8,265 bases of DNA from Desulfobacterales bacterium (GTDB lineage Bacteria; Desulfobacterota; Desulfobacteria; Desulfobacterales; Desulfobacteraceae): the NCBI GenBank assembly GCA_022361135.1, contig JAKSBM010000979.1, positions 1 to 8,265 on the forward strand. The letters run 5' to 3'. The notes under the pieces were generated by a model. That model did no database searches and was not told where the DNA came from. It saw only the letters and a list, made by a program, of their open reading frames with translations. Made by a program: the position numbers and the translations under genes. Below are positions 1 to 5,918 of this stretch, piece by piece. How positions within the stretch are numbered: position 1 is the stretch's first letter; each line of letters begins with the position of its first letter.

Positions 1-325
1 TACTGTAAACATATACCACATCCATGGAGTGAAACCGGAAATGATATCGAAATTTGGCCAACTTCGACTGGCCATGTCGACCATTGAGATAGTTTCCGTA
101 AAATTTTGACGGCACATGATTGTCCGTTAAATGGGAAACGATATCGAACAAGGCCAATCCCATATTGGTTTTCCCACTGGCATTGGGACCGTAAATCAAA
201 GCATTTTTGACCACGCCATTTTGGATGGAATCCCTATTAAATTCAAAATTTTTAACATCTGAAAGGTTAAAGGATATGGGGTCCTTGAAATTCTTAAAAT
301 TTTCAACTTCGAAACGGACAAGCAT
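1..325 (-). CDS. AAA_15/AAA_21-type ATP-binding protein, N-terminal part only
   Basis: This is the first 108 codons of a gene that continues past the left edge of the window; it was translated by hand from the minus strand. The protein starts MLVRFEVENFKNFKD, the typical opening of OLD/RecF/SMC-like ATPases of the COG1106 (AAA_15/AAA_21) type. A Walker A motif GPNASGKT lies at residues 46-53, preceded by the hydrophobic strand NALIY. The Walker B and signature motifs would lie beyond the edge. The ATG at 325 has a GAGGAA ribosome site about seven bases upstream. The gene is visibly AT-rich, with AAA, TTT and AAT codons, unlike every other gene here, which suggests recent acquisition. Relatives in this family often belong to phage-defence systems (RloA, abortive-infection ATPases), but the N-terminus alone cannot fix the role. 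An ATPase fold is certain; the function is not. Confidence 0.82.
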   Translation of the reverse strand, partial: MLVRFEVENFKNFKDPISFNLSDVKNFEFNRDSIQNGVVKNALIYGPNASGKTNMGLALFDIVSHLTDNHVPSKFYGNYLNGRHGQSKLAKFRYHFRFHSMDVVYVYS

Positions 326-357
326 GGGTTTTCCTCAAAACGGTTAATCATGGAAAA

Positions 358-386
358 ACCATAGCGGATTTTCAAACCCGTTTCAA
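358..386 (-). promoter_or_regulatory. Candidate sigma70 promoter for the AAA ATPase gene
   Basis: On the minus strand a TTGAAA box (386-381) is followed after 17 bases by TATGGT (363-358). These match five and four of the six consensus bases. A start near 351 would leave a leader of about 25 bases containing the GAGGAA ribosome site (336-331) before the ATG at 325. The site lies in the 91-base gap after the VWA gene, so the ATPase gene may be transcribed on its own. Confidence 0.35.
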
Positions 387-416
387 GTTACCGTAAAAAA
401 ACTACGGCAAAAAAAA

Positions 417-1793
417 CTACAAAACCAACTCCGTCACAAAACGGGAAAGTTGCTCCAGGTTCCGCAGGGTGCGAATTTCGTGGCAATGGGCGGCATAGGT
501 GGGGAGTTCACAATCCCCCAGGGACCATTGGGCGGTGGGTTCCGGGGTGAGCCAGATGATGCGGCGGCATTTGTCCCGGATGGATTCCAGGACATGGGCC
601 TGGGGGTTGTAATGGTTGGAGCGGCCATCCCCCAGAATAAGGAGGGTGGTTTTCCGGTCCAGGGCCGGGGCGTGCTCCCGGTGCAATTGGTGGAAAACCC
701 GGCCGTAGTCGGTGCGCTGGGCCAGATTGATCTCCGGGCAGGCCAGGGCCTGGGAAACCGCCGTATCAATGTCATGGTCCGTGAAGTAATCGGTGACCTC
801 GGCCAGGTCGGACACAAAGACAAAGCTGCGGACACGGGCAAAGCAGTCCTGGAGGGAGTGGAGGATCTGGAGCATGAACCGGGCCGTGGACCAGACCGAG
901 CCGGAGACGTCACAGAGGGCCGTGACCCGGCCCCGTTTCGGCGGCTGCTCCCGGAAGACCAAATCCAGGGGCACCCCCTGGTAACGGGCGGCCCGCCTCA
1001 GGGTCTTTTTCAGGTCAAGGCCCCCCTTTCTCCGTACCCGGTACCGCCGCCCGGCCCGGTCCTTGAGGCGACGCACCCACTCCGCCATGAGGGCCCGGAC
1101 CTGGATCAATTCAGGCCCCGAAAGGTTGGCAAAGGATCGCCGGGCCAAATCGCCGTCCCCCGATCCGTCCTCCCCGTCCCGGACCAGGGCGGGATTTTCG
1201 GTCACCGGCTCCCGGACGGCCAATTGCCGGGCCCGTTCCAGCCGGGCCGCCACCCCCGGGGGCAGGGCCTGCCCCTGGTCATCGAACCAGAGCCGGAGGC
1301 GGGAGGCCATGCGGTCCACGGCCATGACCATGCCCAAACGGGAGGTGAGTTGGGAAAGGTTGGAGCGGAACAGGGGGCTGGGGGCTTCGGCACGGGTCTG
1401 GAGGGCTTGGATCCGGGACAAAAAGGGCTGGGGATCATTGGCCATGAATTGGGCCAGGGCCTGGGTATCGGCGTCGGGGGTATCGCCGGCCAGGATATCC
1501 GGGGGGGGATCATTGAATTCGGAAATGGGGAAATCAAGGATCTCCATACCGGGAGGTGAATCCCCGCCGCCATCCCATGCCCCACCGTGGAAGAACAAAT
1601 CATAAACCCGGAGGAAGCGGTCCCGGTCCCGGTGGCTTTTGAGGAAATGCCCCTGGACCACGGCCTTGAACCGGGCGGCATCCAATTGGGGCAAGGCCGC
1701 CAGGGCCCGGCTGCAGTCCAGGACCTCCCCGGTGGAGACGCCCAAGCCATAGGAACGGAGGCAGGCGGCAAATCCGGTGAGGGCATTCAGCAT
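417..1793 (-). CDS. CoxE-like VWA-domain protein
   Basis: A protein of 458 aa in the VWA_CoxE family (COG3552). The N-terminal half (about 1-280) is the helical, charged region found ahead of the VWA domain in this family. It ends in a very basic stretch, RRLKDRAGRRYRVRRKGG (241-258). The VWA domain occupies about 285-458 and keeps a full metal-ion adhesion site: DVSGS (295-299), the threonine of TDYGRVF (361) and the aspartate of LGDGRSN (389). CoxE works with the MoxR-type ATPase CoxD in maturing the CO-dehydrogenase Mo-Cu site; related pairs remodel other metalloenzymes. The ATG at 1793 was chosen because it overlaps the stop of the upstream ATPase gene as ATGCTGA, a usual sign of translational coupling. 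The frame stays open 47 codons further, but that part is a Pro/Gly-rich shadow of the ATPase gene. The TAG stop is followed by a T tract. The actual client enzyme is unknown. Confidence 0.88.
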   Translation of the reverse strand: MLNALTGFAACLRSYGLGVSTGEVLDCSRALAALPQLDAARFKAVVQGHFLKSHRDRDRFLRVYDLFFHGGAWDGGGDSPPGMEILDFPISEFNDPPPDILAGDTPDADTQALAQFMANDPQPFLSRIQALQTRAEAPSPLFRSNLSQLTSRLGMVMAVDRMASRLRLWFDDQGQALPPGVAARLERARQLAVREPVTENPALVRDGEDGSGDGDLARRSFANLSGPELIQVRALMAEWVRRLKDRAGRRYRVRRKGGLDLKKTLRRAARYQGVPLDLVFREQPPKRGRVTALCDVSGSVWSTARFMLQILHSLQDCFARVRSFVFVSDLAEVTDYFTDHDIDTAVSQALACPEINLAQRTDYGRVFHQLHREHAPALDRKTTLLILGDGRSNHYNPQAHVLESIRDKCRRIIWLTPEPTAQWSLGDCELPTYAAHCHEIRTLRNLEQLSRFVTELVL

Positions 1794-2713
1794 GGGGGGC
1801 TGTCCAGGAGCTGGTCCAGGGCCTGGGCCACCCGGTCGTGGTCCCCCTTGTACTTGCAGACCAGGCCCAGGGTTTGGCCGGCGGCCTCCGGGGTGAGTTC
1901 CTTGATTTCCAGGGCCATGAGGGCCCGGGCCCAATCAATGGTCTCCGAGATGCAGGGCCGTTTCTTCAGCTCCAGATTCCGGATTCCCCCCATGGCATGG
2001 ATGATTTGTTCCAAAAGACGCCGCCGGATCCCCGGGACCCGGGCCTCCACAATGGCGGCCTCCCGGCCGGGGTCGGGGTAATCCATATAAAGATGGATGC
2101 AGCGCCGCTTCAGGGCATCGCTCATGTCCCTGTAATTGTTGGAGGTGAGGAAAACCAGGGGCAGGGTCACGGGCTTCCGGGTACCCAGCTCGGGGATGGT
2201 CACGGTGAAATCCGACAGGAGTTCCAGCAGAAAGGCTTCAAATTCCGGGTCACTCTTGTCCACCTCGTCGATGAGGAGGACCGTGGGCTCCGGGGAAAGG
2301 ATGGCCTGGAGCAGGGGCCGGGGCTGGATGAATCGCTCGGAGAAAAAGGCATCTTCATGCAGGGAGATGCGATCCACGGCCTGGGCCAGGGAATCCGCCC
2401 CCCGGGTGATGGACTGGATGTTCTCCTTGACCATCTGGGTGTAGAGGAGTTGCTTGGCATATTCCCATTCGTAGAGGGCCTTGGACTCGTCCAGCCCCTC
2501 GTAGCACTGGAGGCGAATAAGGGGCCGTTCCAAACACCGGGCCACGGATTTGGCCAGCTGGGTTTTCCCTACGCCGGCCGGGCCTTCCACCAGCAGGGGC
2601 TTCCCGGTGGCCAGGGCCACAAAGACCAGGGTGGCCGTTGACCCGTCTGCCATGTATCCGGCCGTTTCCAACGCTTTCTGCACCGCTTCAATGCTTGCAA
2701 AGGACATGGGCAT
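1787..2713 (-). CDS. MoxR-family (CoxD-like) AAA+ ATPase
   Basis: A AAA+ ATPase of 308 aa, the usual length for MoxR proteins of the CoxD subgroup (COG0714). Visible motifs are Walker A GPAGVGKT (44-51), Walker B VLLIDEVD (145-152), sensor 1 FLTSNN (188-193) and a likely arginine finger in DALKRRC (R203/R204). MoxR ATPases form ring complexes and act as chaperones with VWA partners, helping insert metals or mature enzymes. The next gene, overlapping by seven bases, encodes exactly such a VWA partner, so the two surely work as a pair. Two close starts exist: the ATG at 2713 lies almost on top of the AAGGGGGGG ribosome site, while the ATG at 2707 (residue 3) has a more normal spacing and may be the true start. 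A strong promoter lies just upstream. Confidence 0.92.
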   Translation of the reverse strand: MPMSFASIEAVQKALETAGYMADGSTATLVFVALATGKPLLVEGPAGVGKTQLAKSVARCLERPLIRLQCYEGLDESKALYEWEYAKQLLYTQMVKENIQSITRGADSLAQAVDRISLHEDAFFSERFIQPRPLLQAILSPEPTVLLIDEVDKSDPEFEAFLLELLSDFTVTIPELGTRKPVTLPLVFLTSNNYRDMSDALKRRCIHLYMDYPDPGREAAIVEARVPGIRRRLLEQIIHAMGGIRNLELKKRPCISETIDWARALMALEIKELTPEAAGQTLGLVCKYKGDHDRVAQALDQLLDSPPC

Positions 2714-2745
2714 TCCCCCCCTTAAAAGATAAGGTCGAAAATTCG

Positions 2746-2773
2746 GTTATATCCCATGGGGGGATTTTGTCAA
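2746..2773 (-). promoter_or_regulatory. Sigma70-type promoter of the moxR-VWA operon
   Basis: A perfect TTGACA -35 box (2773-2768) is followed after 16 bases by TATAAC (2751-2746), five of six consensus bases. Transcription would begin near 2739, leaving about 25-30 bases of leader before the ATPase start, with the G-rich ribosome site AAGGGGGGG inside it. It lies in the 96-base gap after the acyl-CoA transferase gene, and shows that the ATPase/VWA pair is a separate transcription unit. Confidence 0.6.
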
Positions 2774-2789
2774 TGAATGGGGATTCATT
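2772..2789. repeat. Perfect 7-bp inverted repeat at the -35 box, possible operator
   Basis: AATGAAT-GGGG-ATTCATT is a perfect seven-base inverted repeat with a four-base spacer. One arm overlaps the TTGACA -35 box of the moxR promoter by two bases, so a bound regulator would compete with RNA polymerase. It lies 20 bases past the stop of the acyl-CoA transferase gene but has no T tract after it on the minus strand, so it is a poor intrinsic terminator. The operator role is inferred from position only. Confidence 0.4.
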
Positions 2790-2809
2790 TCATGGATTCA
2801 GGGCCCCGC

Positions 2810-4972
2810 TCAGCTCCGGGGCAATACCCGGGAAAGCCCAAGGGCCACCACCGCCCGAAGGGCCCGTTCCTTCAAACTTTGGGGTCGGTCCAGCCCCATG
2901 CGGGCCAATGCATCGGCCATGGCCGGGGTGGGGGACTTGAAGAACCAGGGAGCCAGGGCGGCCAGGGTCTGGAATTTCCGGGCCTGGAGCCGGCCGGCCA
3001 CCCCCTTGAGGGCCCGGGCCAGGAGGACCTCGGTGTCGGTGAGGTCGGTGCCAAAGGGGAAGGCGGGAAAATGGCCCGCCGCTGAAAAGGGGGCCAGCTT
3101 TTCCGCCAGGGCCTGGGGGGTGTTGTTTCGGTGGGCTTCGGGGATCTGGTAATCGGCCTCGATCTTCTTGGCCTGTTTGGCCTGGGCCAGCAACTCCTCC
3201 TGAAACCGGGAATCGGCGATGTTGAGCATGGCCGCCACAATGTCCCGGTCACATTTCCCCCGCAAATCGGCAATGCCGTACTCCGTGACCACAATATCCC
3301 TGAGGTGGCGGGGGATGGTGGTGTGGCCGTAGCTGAAGACGATGTTGGAGACGGGTTTTCCCCGGCGGTTCCGCACCGCCCGGATCATGATGATGCTCCG
3401 GGCATCCTCCAGGGCATGGGCCATGGCCACGAAATTATACTGCCCCCCCACCCCGGAGACCACACTTCCATTTTCCAGGGCATCGGAGACCACGGCCCCC
3501 AGAAGGGTGGCCTTCATCCCGGCATTGACAAAGCGGCCGTCCCGGCGCTGGAGGCGACGGAGTTCTTCGTTTCCATACAACTGGTTCACCACATCCACCC
3601 CGGTCATGGGGAAGCGCTTCCGCTCGGCCGGATCCATGGCGTTGAGGCGGTCGTAAAATTCCCGGGTGCCGATGAAAAAGCCCCCGTGGCAGACCACCCC
3701 GCCCTGGAGTTCTTTACCCAGCCCGGACTGGAGGGTGGCCCGGGTGCGGGGATTGTCCAATTGGGGAGACAGGGCCTGCCCCTCCCGGACCAGGGTGCCG
3801 TTATCCATGGCCCATTCCCCGGCCAGAATCCCGTACCGGGTGAGAAAATCCAAATCATCCGGGGTCAAGGGGTTGGAAATCATCCCCTGGTCCAGGAGAA
3901 TATCCAGGATATTTTCGGGAATCCTATCGGAAACCCGACCTTGGTTCAAAAGGGATTGGAGGCCGACATGGTCATAGACCCGACGCTTCAGCACCCCCTG
4001 ATCATAGAGTTTAAGAAAAACGTCCACCAACATTTCCGTGTCCCCGTATAGGCCCTGTTCAAAGGTCCCGGTTCCCCCGATCTTCCCGATCAATTCCCGG
4101 TAACGTTGGGGGATCCCGGCCGCCTCCAGAACACCATGGTAGGTCCCGTTGTCGGTGTGGCGGAGGATGAGACCGGCGGCAATGGCGTCCCCCAGGGAAC
4201 CGATGCCGATCTGGAGGGTGCCCCCGTCACGGATCAGGGCGGACACATGGAGGCCCAGCATGTGGTCGGCCGGGGCCACGGAGCCCTTGGGCACGCTGAA
4301 GAGGGGAAAATCCATCCCCTCCAGGATGAAATCATAGTGGTCCGCCGAAACCACGGCATCCCCGTACATGTAAGGCAGGTTGCTGTTGATCTGCCCCACG
4401 GAAACCATCTTCCGCCCCTGGGACCCCAGCTTTTTGGCCGCGGCCAGGGCCTCCAGCACCAGGTCGGGGTTGCAGGAGACGGAAAATTCATCCCGGCTCC
4501 CATCCCCCGGGGGGGCCACCAGGCTGCCGAAGACATTGAGGCCGTTGTCCAAAAGGTCCCGGATGGCATGGGTGTAGTTGGAACAGACAAATGCCTGCTG
4601 GGTGTGGGCATTTGTCAGGCCGTCCCCGGCCTTGATATAGAATTCGGAAATGGTGACATTGGGGGGCAGAGTCCCGGCCTTGAGATCCGTCACATAATCA
4701 AAATCCACAAACCCATTCCAGAGGCGTTGGGCAATGGGATCCATGAGGCGGGCTTCCAAATCGGACTTGGGCTTGGGCACTTCCAGGCCCAGGGCGGTGC
4801 AGATGGTCAGATCCAGATCGGGATCGGCCTTGGCCCGCTGGTAGAGGGCGTTGACAAAGTGGTTGGGCTTTCCCAGGGCAATGGGCATCCCAAATACGAT
4901 TTTCTTCCCAACGATTTCAATGATCTGGTCCACGCAGGCCTGGACATCGGTGATAAATTGCGGTTTTCCCAT
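2810..4972 (-). CDS. Acetyl-CoA hydrolase/CoA-transferase family protein, long form
   Basis: A protein of 720 aa in the family of 4-hydroxybutyrate, butyryl-CoA:acetate and succinyl-CoA:acetate CoA-transferases and so-called acetyl-CoA hydrolases (COG0427). These move CoA between acyl groups through a glutamyl-CoA intermediate, in the cytoplasm. Visible motifs are GIGSLGDAI (255-263), GDTEML (310-315) with E313 at the catalytic glutamate position, GVGGQYNF (507-514) and TEYGIADLRG (563-572). Common members have about 430-500 residues; here there is extra sequence between the catalytic Glu and the GGQ motif (about 194 residues apart rather than roughly 100) and a long C-terminal tail from about 590, rich in Ala and charged residues. 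No signal peptide or membrane segment is seen. The ATG at 4972 has only a weak ribosome site (GGGAG, about 12 bases upstream). The substrate cannot be read from sequence; acetate, propionate or butyrate CoA exchange are all possible. Confidence 0.88.
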   Translation of the reverse strand: MGKPQFITDVQACVDQIIEIVGKKIVFGMPIALGKPNHFVNALYQRAKADPDLDLTICTALGLEVPKPKSDLEARLMDPIAQRLWNGFVDFDYVTDLKAGTLPPNVTISEFYIKAGDGLTNAHTQQAFVCSNYTHAIRDLLDNGLNVFGSLVAPPGDGSRDEFSVSCNPDLVLEALAAAKKLGSQGRKMVSVGQINSNLPYMYGDAVVSADHYDFILEGMDFPLFSVPKGSVAPADHMLGLHVSALIRDGGTLQIGIGSLGDAIAAGLILRHTDNGTYHGVLEAAGIPQRYRELIGKIGGTGTFEQGLYGDTEMLVDVFLKLYDQGVLKRRVYDHVGLQSLLNQGRVSDRIPENILDILLDQGMISNPLTPDDLDFLTRYGILAGEWAMDNGTLVREGQALSPQLDNPRTRATLQSGLGKELQGGVVCHGGFFIGTREFYDRLNAMDPAERKRFPMTGVDVVNQLYGNEELRRLQRRDGRFVNAGMKATLLGAVVSDALENGSVVSGVGGQYNFVAMAHALEDARSIIMIRAVRNRRGKPVSNIVFSYGHTTIPRHLRDIVVTEYGIADLRGKCDRDIVAAMLNIADSRFQEELLAQAKQAKKIEADYQIPEAHRNNTPQALAEKLAPFSAAGHFPAFPFGTDLTDTEVLLARALKGVAGRLQARKFQTLAALAPWFFKSPTPAMADALARMGLDRPQSLKERALRAVVALGLSRVLPRS

Positions 4973-5232
4973 GGTTCACAGCACTCCCGGGGCCCCAAAG
5001 CCCCCTTTCCAATCCACCCCGGCCGCAGCGGGTCAACCTGCAAAAACCGGGGACCATGGCCCCCTGGATGGAGGCCGTCCCTCAGCTTAATGTACTGGAT
5101 TTCAAAGGAAAGGGGTATCCGCCGGCCACGGATTATGGACTGGGGGGATCCCCCGGGAACGCCTAGGTGAAACCCCTAGGCCGGAAATGTCACGGCAATT
5201 TTAGGCCGGATAATTCCAAGGCCGTGGATTTG
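4973..5232. other. Gene-free upstream region of the acyl-CoA transferase gene
   Basis: About 260 bases between the terminator of the response regulator gene and the start of the acyl-CoA transferase gene. No convincing coding frame was found. It is rich in short palindromes: GCCTAGG-N7-CCTAGGC at 5161-5181 and GGGGGATCCCCC at 5143-5154, plus a 9-base direct repeat described separately. The transcript of the transferase gene should start here, but no good sigma70 box pair was found. A CATAAT -10-like hexamer at 5137-5132 has no matching -35 box. Confidence 0.5.
5161..5210. repeat. Hairpin and 9-bp direct repeat upstream of the acyl-CoA transferase gene
   Basis: GCCTAGG at 5161-5167 and CCTAGGC at 5175-5181 form a perfect seven-base inverted repeat with a seven-base loop. 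TAGGCCGGA occurs at 5177-5185 and again at 5202-5210, a spacing of 25 bases. The layout resembles a regulator-binding region or a structured leader, but there is no direct sign of function. Confidence 0.4.
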
Positions 5233-5274
5233 AAAAAAAACCAAAATGCCCAAAACCCAGGGCATCAGCCCTGG
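5233..5274 (-). terminator. Rho-independent terminator of the two-component operon
   Basis: On the minus strand, CCAGGGC (5274-5268), a TGAT loop and GCCCTGG (5263-5257) make a perfect seven-base stem with a four-base loop. TTTT follows almost at once, and an eight-T run lies further on (5240-5233). The TGA in the loop is the stop codon of the response regulator gene, so the hairpin begins inside the last codons of that gene. Confidence 0.62.
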
Positions 5275-5918
5275 ATGCTTTTCTGCTGGATAAAGGAGAC
5301 CGCATGTTTCATGAGTTCGTTGGCACTCTTGAGGCTGAGCTTCTTCTTGATCATCTCCCGGTAGGTGCCGATGGTTTTGACGCTGAGGTAGAGGAGGTCG
5401 GCGATCTCCTTGCGTTTGAAGCCCTGGCCGATGAGCTGGAAGACCTCCAACTCACGGTTGGAGAGGGTTTCCACCGGATCCACCCCCCCATGGTCCATCA
5501 TCTTGCCCAGGAGGGCATCCATCATGTCGGCGCTGAGGTAGCGCTTCCCCTCCAGGACCCGGCGCACGGCCAACACCACATTGTCGGCCATTTCCTGCTT
5601 GGTGATATAGCCCAGGGCTCCGGCCCGCAGGACCCGCTCGGCATAGAGGCTTTCCTCGTGCATGGAGATAACCAGAACCGGGAGATCGGGGTGGTGATCC
5701 CTGAGATGGACAATGAGATCCAAACCACTCCGGTCCTTGAGGGTGATGTCCACAATGGCCAGATCCGGGGCCTGGGCATGGATGAGATCCATGGCCGCGT
5801 CCACCCCTTCGGCCTCACCCGTAACCACAAGATCGGATTCCTCTTCCAACAGCTGGGCCAGCCCCCGCCGGAAAATGGGGTGATCATCTATGATACAAAT
5901 TCGTTTTCTATCCTGCAC
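5265..5918 (-). CDS. NarL/FixJ-family response regulator (receiver + LuxR HTH)
   Basis: A response regulator of 217 aa. The receiver domain (about 5-122) has the acidic pair D11-D12, the phosphate-accepting D57 in LAIVDITLKD, S85 in VLVISMHE and K107 in YITKQE, so all switch residues are present. The LuxR/GerE-type helix-turn-helix covers about 150-210: LSNRELEVFQLIGQGFKRKE followed by the recognition helix SVKTIGTYREMIKKKL. It should bind DNA after phosphorylation by the kinase encoded just upstream. No ATG precedes the receiver domain. The GTG at 5918 gives a normal N-terminus, with GGGAGGG about 12 bases upstream inside the kinase gene, and overlaps the kinase 3' end by 31 bases. The frame stays open far upstream, but that part is a shadow of the kinase. 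Targets are unknown; the acyl-CoA transferase gene downstream is one candidate. Confidence 0.9.
   Translation of the reverse strand: MQDRKRICIIDDHPIFRRGLAQLLEEESDLVVTGEAEGVDAAMDLIHAQAPDLAIVDITLKDRSGLDLIVHLRDHHPDLPVLVISMHEESLYAERVLRAGALGYITKQEMADNVVLAVRRVLEGKRYLSADMMDALLGKMMDHGGVDPVETLSNRELEVFQLIGQGFKRKEIADLLYLSVKTIGTYREMIKKKLSLKSANELMKHAVSFIQQKSIQG

Noticed and set aside
391..407. CCGTA-N7-TACGG hairpin after the VWA gene as a terminator
   Set aside because: The stem is only five bases, the T run lies in the loop and before the stem rather than after it, so it does not fit an intrinsic terminator on either strand.
450..1559. Open plus-strand frame of 369 codons
   Set aside because: It lies antisense to the VWA gene and gives a Gly/Pro/Gln-rich protein with no domain. 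It is a by-product of GC-rich codon use on the other strand.
1794..1934. 47-codon N-terminal extension of the VWA gene
   Set aside because: It consists almost only of Gly, Pro and a few polar residues and overlaps the MoxR C-terminus; the ATGCTGA overlap start at 1793 fits the family.
1838..2641. Open plus-strand frame of 267 codons
   Set aside because: It is antisense to the MoxR gene, whose motifs are complete; composition is that of a shadow frame.
4106..5170. Open plus-strand frame of 354 codons, and a similar 306-codon frame at 3131-4051
   Set aside because: Both are antisense to the acyl-CoA transferase gene, are rich in Gly, His and Gln, and show no motif or ribosome site.
5191..5208. 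Sigma54-like GG...GC pair on the minus strand upstream of the acyl-CoA transferase gene
   Set aside because: The GG and GC are nine bases apart instead of ten and the flanking consensus bases are poor.
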